Shown piece after piece: positions 46,569 through 58,397 of a stretch of 64,000 nucleotides of DNA. Where the stretch lies: the NCBI GenBank assembly GCA_002914845.1, contig JXTC01000036.1:876044-940043 (forward strand), read 5' to 3'. The notes under the pieces are model-generated. The model was not told where the DNA came from, ran no database searches, and worked only from the letters and a program-made list of their open reading frames with translations. The translations under genes and the position numbers were made by a program. Source of the DNA: Trema orientale. Taxonomy: Eukaryota > Streptophyta > Magnoliopsida > Rosales > Cannabaceae. Within the stretch, counting starts at the first letter, position 1, and the number at the start of each line of letters is the position of its first letter.

Positions 46569-48695
46569 ATAATTTTAGTATAAAATCTTTTAAATATAAC
46601 CAATAATAATTAAAATAAACAAAACCCACAAGAATCTAATATCGAACATGAGAAAATAATCATGTATTTGAATTTATGATAACAAAAACCTTCGTGTATA
46701 GGAAACATTGAAAGAAACAAAAAACAGAAATCTTAATCGAAGAAAGATCCTAAAGGAGAATCTCCCACTACTAGGAGTAATTCCTTTAGGTTGTTACTGA
46801 AGAACAGATTCCTTATTTTACGATTTTTTATCTTTGGCTAAAATAAATGCACTCATGATACAACTATAATAATAACCAAAAACAAACGATAATAGTTGAG
46901 TATTAATTGTCTTTTCCTTCTATAATAATAATGAAAAAATGATAATAATATATTACTATTATAATTAATTCCATATGCAACATTTGGTTAAAGCTAATTG
47001 AACTAAGTTAGCTCGGGTTTTAATTTGAAAAAAAAAAAAATTTGCACCAAGTTTTTTGTTTTTAAGGTAAAAAGAAAATGTATATTCAAAATACATTGTT
47101 TACTACAATATGAGTAGAGCTACAGTTTTCTACATAACATGGCGATACGACTCGAAAATGACCCGAAATAAACGTATTTGGATGACTCATTTAATTTTCG
47201 TGTCAATTTAGGGTTAATAAGTATAACACGAATAATAAGGATGGGTTTCAAGTTAATCTAGTTAACTCGAAAATGAACCGTGTAACACATTTAATTAAAT
47301 AGGTCATTTTCGTGATGTGTCAATACAATGACACATTTGTTAACATTTTTAATAGTTTAAATGTAATTATTAATTATAAGCATAATTATATGCGTTTAGT
47401 TTGAATTAATTAGTGTATAATCATGTTAAATTTAAGTAATCATGTCAATTTTAAATAATCACATTAAATAGGTCATATAAAATACATGGCACATTTATTA
47501 ACGGGTTACACATATCGCATCGTGTTATACATGTATTACTCATATCGTATTTGGATTTAGGTTTTGGACATATTTATTAATTATGTCGTATTTGAGTTGG
47601 GTTGTTATCGTATCGTATCAATTCAAATATGACATGATAACACAAATTATCAGCCTTAAACATGAGGGCATAATTAGAAATTTTCCATTTACTAAATAAA
47701 AAATCGATCTAAAAAGTAGTTATATTAATAAGTGTATGAACTACTTCATTCCGAAAAGAAAGATAAAACAATACGAGCTACCACTATTTGTATCTTACTT
47801 ATATATTTATATTACTAGCAGTAACATCATTGCTAGATATAACATTATAGGAGTCACCATACCCACAACATTCTTAAAATCTTTCTACTATATGATGAAC
47901 AAGGAACCAGACAGACGCCACAGGATATTCATCATCTCAGAGCACAATCCCAATAGACTATCTTTGTGTATCGTCTAGCATCTGTTAGAGCGAATTTTAG
48001 TCCTTGAACTAACGCGCATCACGCACCTCCAAATGGTTCTTTTAAAAGGATCCCAAAACCTGAATATGATGCAGGCGTGATCCATACAGCTTTGATTAAA
48101 ACTATAAATGGACTTTCACCAAGATCTTGTAGGGCACTGGTGTGGTAACTGTAAATTCCTTCAAGACTGACGTTAGAATGATAGACAATTATAAATGAAG
48201 TGCTGTACTTCTTGGGAATAAGCAAGAGAGAAGAGGGAGAAAAGACAAGTAGGGTGCTAGGGAATAGTAGCGACTTACCTCTTATAGTGGAAAGATATAC
48301 TATTTTTAGTGGCATTGTCAATATTGCTAGAGTTAGTAGCCACGTATTCCCTGGAATAGTGGATCGTGTCTCATCTACCTCTTATAGGAACATGGGTAGG
48401 TAAGCGTCCACGTATCATTCTCTGAACACATGACGTTTGGGTTACAACTGTAGAGTATCTTCAAGGGATATTTTGTGTGATCGGGCCACCTTGTAATTGA
48501 TCTTGTGGTCAGAGTATTTATGCTCAGCATGAATGACCAGTTAGTTATTAGAGAAGCCAACCTCCTTGACTAGGCGTTATTTTTCCGCGTGTCCCCTAAT
48601 CATTTCTAGTAGGTCGGGCCTGAGGTTGTCTGACTTGGTAGATTTTATCTTCTTTGTCTGACCACATGTAAGATGAGCTCAGGATCAGATGGCAA
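46569..48695. repeat. Repeat-rich stretch, partly hAT-MITE-like
   Basis: 47130-47650 is rich in CGTATTTGG, CGTGTTATAC, GGGTTA and their complements (for example CGATACGACTCGAAAATGACC at the left, TTGTTATCGTATCGTATC at the right). These resemble inverted-repeat elements built on 'CGTGTCGTGTT'-type words. 47980-48690 resembles non-coding retroelement sequence, and the 100-codon minus-strand frame at 48019-48321 has no recognised domain. Element ends are unresolved. Confidence 0.3.
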
Positions 48696-48975
48696 AACAA
48701 CACACTATTTTGTACCATGTCTGCTTGACACGTGTGTTCATATTATTGGTCAAGAAAATTACCTTCGGCAATGTCTATTTTGAATTTCTTTTAGATTTAG
48801 ATCATAAAAGATCATATCTAGAAGAAACCTACAAGAACAACATATCATTTTGCACCATGTTTGCTTGACACGTGTGTCCATATTATTGGTCAGAAAAATC
48901 ACCTCCAGCAACGTTTATTTTGAATTTCTTTTAGATTTAGATCATAAAAGATCATATCTAGAAGAAAACCACAAG
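48696..48975. repeat. Two tandem 140-bp units
   Basis: Units at 48696-48835 and 48836-48975 are about 92% alike by eye. Each starts AACAACA.A, carries GCTTGACACGTGTG, and ends AGATCATATCTAGAAGAAA followed by CCACAAG. Each unit contains ACACGTGT and an ATAAAAGATCATATC block. Function is unknown; it is probably a local duplication within retroelement-like DNA. Confidence 0.8.
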
Positions 48976-50232
48976 ATGCTAAAGACAAATAATGAAAATA
49001 AATAAAACTTACGTAGATCTAGAATATAATATAGTAAAACACCCAAAAAAAATAAGAATCATTTTAGGAGAACAGTTTAGTTCCTTCACACATATTAGAC
49101 AATTATTAGAGAAGGAAATAGGAAATTTTTTTCATCGAAGATGGAGAATAAAGATAGAAATCCCATCTTGATTTTTATCTGCCTCTCCGGTTGCTGAGGT
49201 AGAAGTAGAAAAGTAGAACTCATAATAGAAAACTTGTGATGAGGAAGAAGATGAGTTTTCACAGGGAAGGAGTAGGGATTTATTCAGCAATTTTTTTTTT
49301 TTTTTTCTTTTGGCCTGATATCCCTCAAATTATGCACCAAGTTGCACGAGTGGAGAATTTAATATGTTTGGAGTATATACAATATACACTGAACTTATAA
49401 AAAAACATGTAGCGTCAGGTGGCCTGAGATGGCCCTCTACAATTAAATATTACCACAATATAATGGACCCTTTTAATTTATAGATAATTAATTGACGCAC
49501 AAGCCCCAGTTATTATAGTAAGGGTCTTCTTTCAAAAAAAGTAAATCTAACAAATATTATACATCATAATCTTTTGTTTTCGATTTCGAAGAATATTGTT
49601 AAAAATAAACAATACTAAACTAATCTATCAGACAACAACTGAAAACTAAAAAATAGATTGACAAAATCATTAGCGGTTTTGGTAGCGTCCACTGTTAACC
49701 ATATGCACAATCTCAACTCTGCAATATGATCCCTAGTTCGAGATATACCACGAATGCACATTCGGAAAAGGGCTCGTTCTGGATTGATTCTGTGAGAACA
49801 ATATTGACTGATTTGTTTTCATCATACAAATATCTACGATTGTCGTTAATTATAAATTTTATTCTAATTCTCCAAATTATGCATTGTTATCTTTAGTTTG
49901 GGGTATCACAATATTACGATTTAAATCGTTTGATTATTATAAGATAATTATTATAAGTTGAATAAATGTAAAAAAAGATCTATTCTATTTAAAAGATATA
50001 TGTAAATTGATTTTAAGACGGGTTTTTGATACATATTTAGACATTTATCGGGAATTATATTTGCACCCTTATATAAAAACAGCCATAGGCATCAATAAAA
50101 TGGCTAAAAAAGACAATTATAAAAAGACAATTTAAATTAGGAAAAAACTTTGTGCACCCCATTTTAACGCTTTTTTTTAGCTATTTCTTGATTCATTCTC
50201 ATCTCTTGGCCTTACCATTGTTCACTACTTTT

Positions 50233-50264
<32 letters not shown>

Positions 50265-50784
50265 TTTTTTTTTTCCTCTTCGTTTTTAGTTACTCTCCCT
50301 TTATCTCCTCACGCCGTTTCTTTTGGTCTGCATCTTTATTTTGTTTTGATATATATATGCACATATATATAATTACAATAAAATATTCTTCTTCTAAAAA
50401 CGAGAAAATAAGTTTACAAAAAAAAAAAACCAGAATTATTGTCAAACAAAATTAAATCAAAACTTTTATATGCTCTTCTTTTCAAACTTGTTTAATTAAA
50501 AGTTAAATGAAAATCCAATTATATCAAAAACACATTCGCTTTACGTAATCCAAATAAATACTAACAAACTAAAAAGAAAAAACAGGAAAGTGAGAAATTT
50601 TTGGAGCATATTTGGGATTGAGTTTGTTATTACAGTATTATTTTTGGGAGTTTTAGTTGTAAACAAGTTATTTAAGTAAAGGGTAAATTTTAGATTAAAA
50701 ATTATTTGTGGCATATGGGGTGCCTTATAGCACAAGGGGTGCAAATATAACTCCTCATTTGTTTACTCATTAATTTTAGACTAA
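48976..50784. other. Intergenic stretch with a (CTTT)n microsatellite
   Basis: A pure TTTC/CTTT tract lies at about 50231-50264, followed by a T-run. The remainder is AT-rich with no recognised coding region, repeat family or structured RNA. Confidence 0.5.
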
Positions 50785-51020
50785 ACTGTAAAAAAATATT
50801 CTCAGATTTGGCTGTTTTGAAATTTAAACTCTGAAGTTTGAACTCTGCAAAATAATATCCTGAATCGATTTTTTGAATAACTTTAACTTATAAAAGAGAA
50901 TAATACCCTCAAAATTAAAGAGAATAATAAGGACTAATATAGTTTTAATAGAAGATATTATTACTTTTTTATTACTAAAATTGGTTAAAAAGTCAATAAA
51001 GGGTTGAGATTTTGTCTTCA
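50785..51020. mobile_element. MITE family C, copy 1, truncated
   Basis: The order of blocks matches the complete copy at 58034-58388: GTAAAAAAATATTCTCA, AATTTAAACTCTGAAGTTTG, CTGCAAAATAATATCCTGA, ATACCCTCAAAATTAA, TAGTTTTAATA.AAGATATTATTA, CCTAAAATTGGT. The right-hand inverted end is missing and the left terminus is eroded, so no target duplication can be read. Confidence 0.6.
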
Positions 51021-54000
51021 ATTGCAACTAGACTGCGTTTTTGACTAGAAGAGATTTTGATTCCAACACCAAAAGATATTCATACGAGCTGAAAAGAAAA
51101 TCAACCTATCCGTATTACAAACCTAAATCAAAAGAAAATTCTTAGATTTAGGATCTTGTAAACAAAATTTAAAACCCACACAAATCAAAGACCAAGTGGT
51201 ACAAAATCCACACAAAGATAGTACTACAATCAAATCTAAATATATACTTACTAATAAATTAAAGAAAAAATCTAGAAATAGAAGGATAAGAGAGAAGGAG
51301 GAGATACTGAAGAAGAAGATCAAAGCACTCCATCTCCGGTCTTTTGTGAGAGCGATAGCAACGGTTTTTTGAGAGAGAAAAAGAGAACTGCCTAATGTGC
51401 TGTTAAAAATAAACATGTTATTGTAGGTCATTTTCTATTTAATCGAATGTATCCATTTATAGAGACAAAATTACCCATTGAGAACACACTCGATACTTTT
51501 ATTTTCAAACATATCGGGTGAATTCTCATGGGAATTTTCATTCTTGCTCCTGGACTAACTAAGTTGAAAATTACATGAAATAATAAGTTTGTTTGGTCAT
51601 TTCTATTCTAATTCCAGATTATGCAGGGAATCCCACCTATTTCTATTCTCATTCCAATTTATAGGAATGAGTTTTTGGAATCAATTATTTTTAAAAAATA
51701 TATTAAATTATTGTGTACTACCATGTCAATTTTAATTTTATTCATGTTTAATCTTTTTTACTAACTTTAATCTAAAATTAGTATGTAATATGTCACGACT
51801 GAACCCAAGGTGAATGGCAGAATGTGAATTTCACTTAATTTGGAAATTTCAAGTTTAGTTATAAAAATGTCTCTAAAGTTTCAAAGTTATAAAACAATTT
51901 CATTTAAAAAACAAATTGAAATCCCAATTAGTGAACCAATCCCACAGTTTCGTATTCACCATTAAATATAGATCAAGGAATAATTAGAAAACCAAAATCC
52001 AACACAAGTCATGCAACATTATCATCCACACATAGGTACTAGGTACTAATTTGACATATAAAGTTTACAAACATAATCATAGGTAGTATTATTGGTTCGA
52101 TGCTAAACATAACTTTCTTAATCCATATAGAAATGTAAACACCAAGCCTGAATCAAAGACTCCAAGCATTACTAAGATACGAACTACTTGAGAAGATAGC
52201 CTTCTAATTAGTGTGCTGGTCACCTAAGTCACAATAGACACCACATGAGGAGGGAAAGTAGGGAGGGAGGAATGAGTATGAAATGCCCAGTAGGAAACTT
52301 AATTACCTTTTTGAAAACTATTTTCTTTATAAAAGTCCCTACATGGTAAGTTATATTGAAAAACAATTATCAAACTATATGTATAACCAAAATTCGAAAT
52401 TCACCTATATATGAAAATATAATACAAAAATCATCATAATTTGCACATATCATAAATTAGCTCAAGTACTATGAGCTCACATCCTCTTATCATAACCCAA
52501 GGTAACTCGCACTAATCAGTAAACTAAGTACTCTGAACTCAACTCTATAAATAGTCATATGTGCAGAACCTCTACGTAGATTTACGACTTTGCAACGACC
52601 GTGAGGTTGTAGCCTCCTAACTAAATAGTCTCAAGTAGATTTATGAACTTCGCACCACTTCTGAGGCCAAACTACCAACTAAGTAAAGCGTGAAGCCTAA
52701 GACAACCTCATGTGTGATTCAATGCTATATTCAATATGAACAGTACTTAAAATAACTATGCAGAGTTTGACTGATCTAATGCATGCTCTAGTTTTTATAT
52801 AAAACACTTTTGTGCTCAAAAAATCGGTAGTATAATAACTAAATTTTGGACAATCCTAAAATTTAAACCAGCACAAAAATAATATCAAGAACTTAGAGCA
52901 TCTCACAGTATATCAATTAAGTCTATATTTCCATCAAACAATGATCAAGGACAATATAAATCTACATTTTCTAGATTTTCTCAACATAATCGAATTTTAT
53001 GTAAAATAGTATAGAAACAAGGTAATTAAATCCTCTACCTCATAGTGATAGCTATACAAAGCTATCAGCTGCTCTTGGCGACAAAAAGCGATCGATCAAT
53101 TAGAAGGTTAGGGAGTGACTCTGCGCATTGGATTGTTTACTTTGACGGGTCACTTTGCCACCAGAGTCTCTAATGGTGATTCTAAGATCACATGTGCATT
53201 TACTGACAACAACTATAATAGTCATATGGCTCGTCAAATTTGTGTCCAAGGTGAAACCCAACTTGGCAAGCAGTCGAGATGATACCTAAGCCTCGAAGTA
53301 TCGAAAATTATGCCGTCGGCAAAACATATTAATGTCATATATTAAAGCTTATTTCTCGACCTCACTAAGCTCAAATTTAACATCAAAATCTCATTTTGAA
53401 GTCCAGAGCAAAACTTACTTTTTAACTCAAAGCTTAGAAATTTTCAAAAAATGGTAACTTCTTAACCAGGCTGAGTTAAGGTGCAAGAGAGGTACCATTT
53501 TGAAGCTTGTGATGAGAGGAATTGAATGAGAATAGTGAGGAGGCCCCAAGTGGCCGGGAGGCAATGAATTTGTCAAAAACATTATAGCTGGTCATTTTCC
53601 TTGGCATTGATTTTTTTGCTACTTCTCCGGCGAAGCTGGGTCTACAGTAGAGTTTTTCGAGGGTGCTTGTTCGTTCTATGGTGGTGGCTAGGCGATATAT
53701 CGGTTATAGATAGGTCAATTGAGAGCGTCAATGGTAGGGTTTCATTTTAGGTTTTGGCTAGAAAAAGAGGGAGAGCAAAGGGAAAAAGATAGAAGTCTTT
53801 GTCTTTTCAAAAAGTTAATGGGGGTTCACTTTTGGTTAAATTTTATGAAAATGTGATTTAATCTAGAATAAACAGAAGCATAGAAAACAAAAAAATTTCT
53901 GGATTTAGTTTTTCATAAAAACAATTTTGGATTTTTGTTATGGTATGAATATATACAAGAGATCGTACCTTAACCAAAGGATCCTTTTTCCTATACACCA

Positions 54001-56212
54001 AGTTTGAAACTGCAGAGATGTGTAGGCACCTCAATCTTAATCAACTTTCAAGTAAGAATCCAAGAACTCTAATGGTGGCTCTAAAAATTTCTCTTTATCA
54101 TTATTATTTCAATTTTCTGAGTCCAGCTACAAAATAAACATTTCAACAAAAACTGAAGCTACGCATAAATTGGGGCAGCCGGAAGGGGGGGAGGCTTCCT
54201 CCCTTATGGTGAATTCCGACCACTCCTAATAGGATGGCCAAATTTCACTGCTATTTAGAGTAGTGTGGTGGGCCCCAGTGGCCTATCTTTCTTCCAGCCT
54301 TTTTCTTACTTTGTGTAACTGCCCATAAATCTGTTTGAGTCCACTTCTATTGATCTCATTCAATCCAAAATGTTGGTATAGGTTAGGGACCCAAAAAGAC
54401 TTATTAGTTCAAGCTTGAGTAGACAAAGGACCTAGTTCTAATTAATCCTTAATACAAGTGAGCTTACACTACTAGTTATGCACTTATTCCGCTAAAGGGT
54501 CCAAACTGCACTCTTGAACTAAATAAATATCGTAAGATACTTTATAATTAAAATTTTGTCCATTAAACAATTAATATGTGCACGTGTATCCCCACATGAA
54601 TACCGATAATTATAACTACATAAAATTATCATTTTGTTCCTCTAATTATATCTCTCATTTCTTTAATACAAGACTATATCTATTGGATGACCAAACTTAT
54701 AGAAAGTCTTTAATTAAAAATAAATAAATTTTATTTATTACTTAGCTAAGATTTAAATCATCCAAGCTCTTAAAGCTCCTCAAGATGGTATTGACTTCTC
54801 TATATAGTAGAGTCGTAGTTTTCATATTTATGAGCATATGTTTCCAGTACCCGTAATAATGCATTACCAAAATGACAGGGTTTAGATCATCAATTTTTTG
54901 ATATATATTTTTTAAAATCTCAAATAATACAAATTATGAACACCAGTACATCACTTACTTTATGATTAAGAAAGACATATATTAATTATTAAGTTTGTGA
55001 AAATATATTCTTGTCAATGATACTTATTACAAGAACATATTTCATATGGTTCTTGTTCAATATATTTACACACCAATATTTTTTTCATATGGTCATTCCA
55101 ATATAGTATAAGACACATATAAATTCACAAAGTTTTGCAATACGATCTAAGAGAAGTGTTGGACAGTTCTCTTATTAGTTGCAAACAATCTTATTTGATT
55201 TACTTAAAGAAAATACATCCTAATTTTAATAAATAATTTTATTAAAATATTTCTCTAATAAATAAATCATAGAGTCTTTTTAACGTTTACTATTGTACAA
55301 TAGTCAAAATATTATCACAAATATTATGCATAAAATATCACTTTATTTTGGATATTTAATAAATATCCAAAAATAATAAATATTTATCGGGCATTATCCT
55401 AACATCCGCTTGATCATATGATAATAAATAAAGGGTTTTTACATATTACCATGTCAATTTTTATTTTAATGTTTAATTCTTCTAATTATGTCTAACAAGA
55501 AATTATTATGTACTAATATGTCAATTTTGATTTTAATTTTAACTTTAAATTTCAATTTCAATAAAAAGATGGAATGAGAATGTAAAAATGGAATAGAATA
55601 AGAAAAGTATAAAGAATCAATTGAGGGAATGAAATTGGGGGGAAAAAAAAAAAGTCCACCTTAACAAATAACAAATAGGTACTAATAAATTAATAAATGA
55701 CATTCTATATTTATCTTAGCATGATCAAATATAATAGATTTTTTTCCTTACAATTATTCAAATTCGCCTTCCAAAAAAAATTATTCAAATAAGTATGGCT
55801 ATCGAATTAAAATCAAATTATGCAAATTAGAATTTATATCAATGGGTAAATATTGCAATACCCATTGAAGAAAATCTATATTTAATATAAACGTACAGTT
55901 ATGTAAAGTGATGAATAATTCATCTCTTTACAATTTTGTTTTCAATTATAAATGTAAAATTGATTTGTATCTAATATATTAGATATATAGCATTATTTCT
56001 TAATCAGTTATTAAAAAATATGATTAGTATTTATTTATTTCTTAATTAGTTATTTTAAAAGTATGATTGGTAATTGGTAAATTCTTATGAAAATATATTT
56101 TTATGCTTTTAAACAACATAATAGTTTTGTAAATATAACTTACCAATTGCCTAAACTTTCTTCTTTTTTTTTCTGCTCACAAAACAACTACAATATATGT
56201 ATAACTAGCTGC
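51021..56212. other. Long gene-free repeat-like stretch
   Basis: No protein gene was recognised. 51715-51760, 55437-55480 and 55505-55550 share an AC.ATGTCAATTTT.ATTTTA..TTTAAT block, which suggests a single repeat split by a later insertion of some 3.6 kb. That insert would start near 51792 with TGTCACGACTGAACCC, an LTR-like opening, but I could not confirm its far end or a target duplication. 55815-55880 resembles part of the duplicated stretch at 3830-3890 (CAAATTAGAAT..AATG.GTAAA.ATTGCAATA). The 54181-54200 G-run and flanks are non-coding. Confidence 0.35.
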
Positions 56213-56348
56213 TTATTGAACCACTTTAAAAAAAAAAAAAAAAAAAAAAACCGTATCCTCAATGCATATTTATGATGTTTCCATTATTGAACCACTAAAA
56301 AAAAAAAAAAAAAAACCTTATCCTCAATACATCTTTATGATGTTTCCA
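56213..56348. repeat. Two tandem ~68-bp units with A-runs
   Basis: The units share TTATTGAACCACT, an A-run, then CC.TATCCTCAAT.CAT.TTTATGATGTTTCCA. The A-run length differs (about 24 versus 19). It is a recent local duplication or slippage event. Confidence 0.8.
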
Positions 56349-56880
56349 TCATATTGAATACCATAGACATGAACCTTATCCGTCGAATAGTGATGTGTCT
56401 ATGTATATGTTTCATTAACCTATAGATCATATTTGTATACAAACGTCAAAACATTGTTCATTTTCCTATTCTTAAAAAAATAAAAAAATAAAAAGAAAAA
56501 AAAGAAGCTACTATTGAATTCTCAAGTTAATTGTCAAAATTTCAATATTTAATAATGTAACAGATGAAATTACCTTGAACTAATAAGTGAATTACAATCT
56601 TCTGATTTAGATAAATTTTAGAGAGTCAGAATTCATTAGCCTTATCACTTCCTATTAAAATTTTGATATAAGTACCCTGAGATTCCTAGTATTTTTGCGA
56701 AAACAATTTTAAAAATCGTATATATTAATTTATAACAGTATAAATTAGCATGTCAAAGAAACAGTGTATGTATATTTCAATTAAAAGATCACAACTGCAT
56801 CTTCATAAATGCTTAACGGCATCATCACCATATGTGATGTGTTAAATAATTAAATTCAAACATCAAACTCGGAATATATT

Positions 56881-57965
56881 GTTGGAAGGACAATTTCCAC
56901 AAAACAGTAGGTTCGTCTACTATTTGTCCACTTAGTACTCAATGGGTACTTTTATAGCCTAGCTATCACCTCAGTGGTTTTAGCTTTGGGTATTCTTATT
57001 TCCCAAGGTAGAGTCCCCAAGATTCGAACCCTGACCTCTTAGTTGGGTTAACATTCTGGTAACCACTACGCCAATTGGTATGGTGGCTACTAGGATATCA
57101 ACCCAACCAAGAGGTCGAGGGGCCGAATCGTGGAGATGCCACTTTGGGGAATGAGAGTACCTAAAGCTGCATGTGGTTACCGGGATATTAGTCCAACTAA
57201 TAGGTCGAGGGTTCGAATCCTAGAGATGCTATCTTGAGGGATTAGAGTACCTAAGGCCAAAACTACTGAGGTGATAGCTGGGGAAATACCCAATGAGTAT
57301 CAGGTAGACAAATGATAGGCGGGCCCCTTGTCACAAAAGCATCATCATTTTTTTTATTAGAATGATAGCTTCCACAAAGTAGTGGGCTCGTCCACTATTT
57401 GTCTAATGGTACTCTCATTCCTAGTTGATTTGGGTAGCTACTAGGATGTCAGCCCAATTAAGAGGTCAAGAGTTTGAATCCTAGGGACTGTAACTTGAGG
57501 AATGAGAGTACCCAAGGCCAAATCTACTGGGAAGGAGAGTATCAGGTGAACAAGTGACGGGCAGGCTTTCCGTCACAAAAACATCAGCACTTTTGTTGGA
57601 AGGACAACTTCCGCACCTTCTACAAAGCAATAAGCTCGTCCGTCATTTGTCCACCTAGTACTCTCATTCCTAGTGGATTGGTATTGGGTACTCTCATTTC
57701 CAAATATGACGTTCCCAAGATTCGAACTTTTGACCTTACATAAGAGTCTTAAGGCTGACCTCTTACATAAGAGTCTTAAGACTGACATCTTGGTAACTAC
57801 TACACCAATAAGTTGTTAGCCTTAAGACTCTTATGTAAGAGATAAGAGCTCAAATCCTAGGGTCGTTATTTTGGAGAATGAGAGTACCAAAAACTAAAAC
57901 TAATGGAAATGAGAGTACCATTGGACAAATAGCCGGCGTGTTAACCGCTTTGTGGAATCTAACCC
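56881..57965. repeat. Cluster of tRNA-like SINE units in alternating orientation
   Basis: Six related units are packed together: 56881-57080 (-), 57081-57170 (+, partial), 57171-57356 (+), 57360-57430 (-, partial), 57432-57595 (+) and 57592-57812 (-). A further decayed plus unit runs to about 57965. Each fuller unit opens like a tRNA gene: GGCGTAGTGGTTACC or GGTAGCTACTAGG (A-box-like), CCCAA.TAAGAGGTC, then a B-box-like GGGTTCGAATC (clear at 57020-57031 on the minus strand and 57210-57220 on the plus strand). A shared body follows (GAGAGTACCCAAGGC, ACTGAGGTGATAGC, GACAAAT..T.GGCGG). Head-to-head pairs form long inverted repeats. The tRNA-derived origin is inferred from the boxes; no tRNA fold survives. 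Confidence 0.6.
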
Positions 57966-58033
57966 GTTGTAGATTTATTCGTACATCGTACGCACTCGAC
58001 TCTATCTTGCTCCAACAAATATATTTAGAAATA

Positions 58034-58388
58034 GGGATAATTGCAAAAAAATATTCTCATATTTGGATATTCTATAATTTAAACCCTGAAGTTTGGATTC
58101 CACAAAATAATACCCTGAGATTACGAATTTCTGAAAATTAATACCCTGTGTTGATTTTTAACTGATAAAATACAATAATATCCTCAAAATTAATATGAAT
58201 AATATGGATTAATCTAGTTTTAATATAAGATATTATTATTTTTTCGTTCCTAAAATTGGTCAAAAAATCTGTCCAGGGTATTAATTTTCAGAAATTCTTA
58301 ATCTCAGAGTATCATTTTGCAGAGTCCAAACTTCAGGATTTAAATTGCAGAACACCCAAACTTCAAAGTATTTTTTTGCAGTTATCCC
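58034..58388. mobile_element. MITE family C, copy 2, long inverted ends, 9-bp TSD
   Basis: A 355-bp foldback element. The left arm GGGATAATTGCAAAAAAATA and the complement of the right arm GGGATAACTGCAAAAAAATA remain paired for roughly 120 bp (including AATTTAAAYCCTGAAGTTTGG and ATACCCTG). TTAGAAATA flanks it exactly on both sides (58025-58033 and 58389-58397). It is non-coding. The 9-bp duplication places it with Mutator-type MITEs, as for families A and B. Confidence 0.87.
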
Positions 58389-58397
58389 TTAGAAATA

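Noticed and set aside
48019-48321. 100-codon minus-strand frame
   Set aside because: It lies in repeat-like DNA and shows no family motif; more likely an accidental open frame in retroelement-derived sequence.
57202-57222. Possible functional tRNA gene from the GGTTCGAATCC word
   Set aside because: The B-box-like word is present, but no acceptor stem, anticodon arm or full cloverleaf can be formed; it fits a SINE-derived relic.
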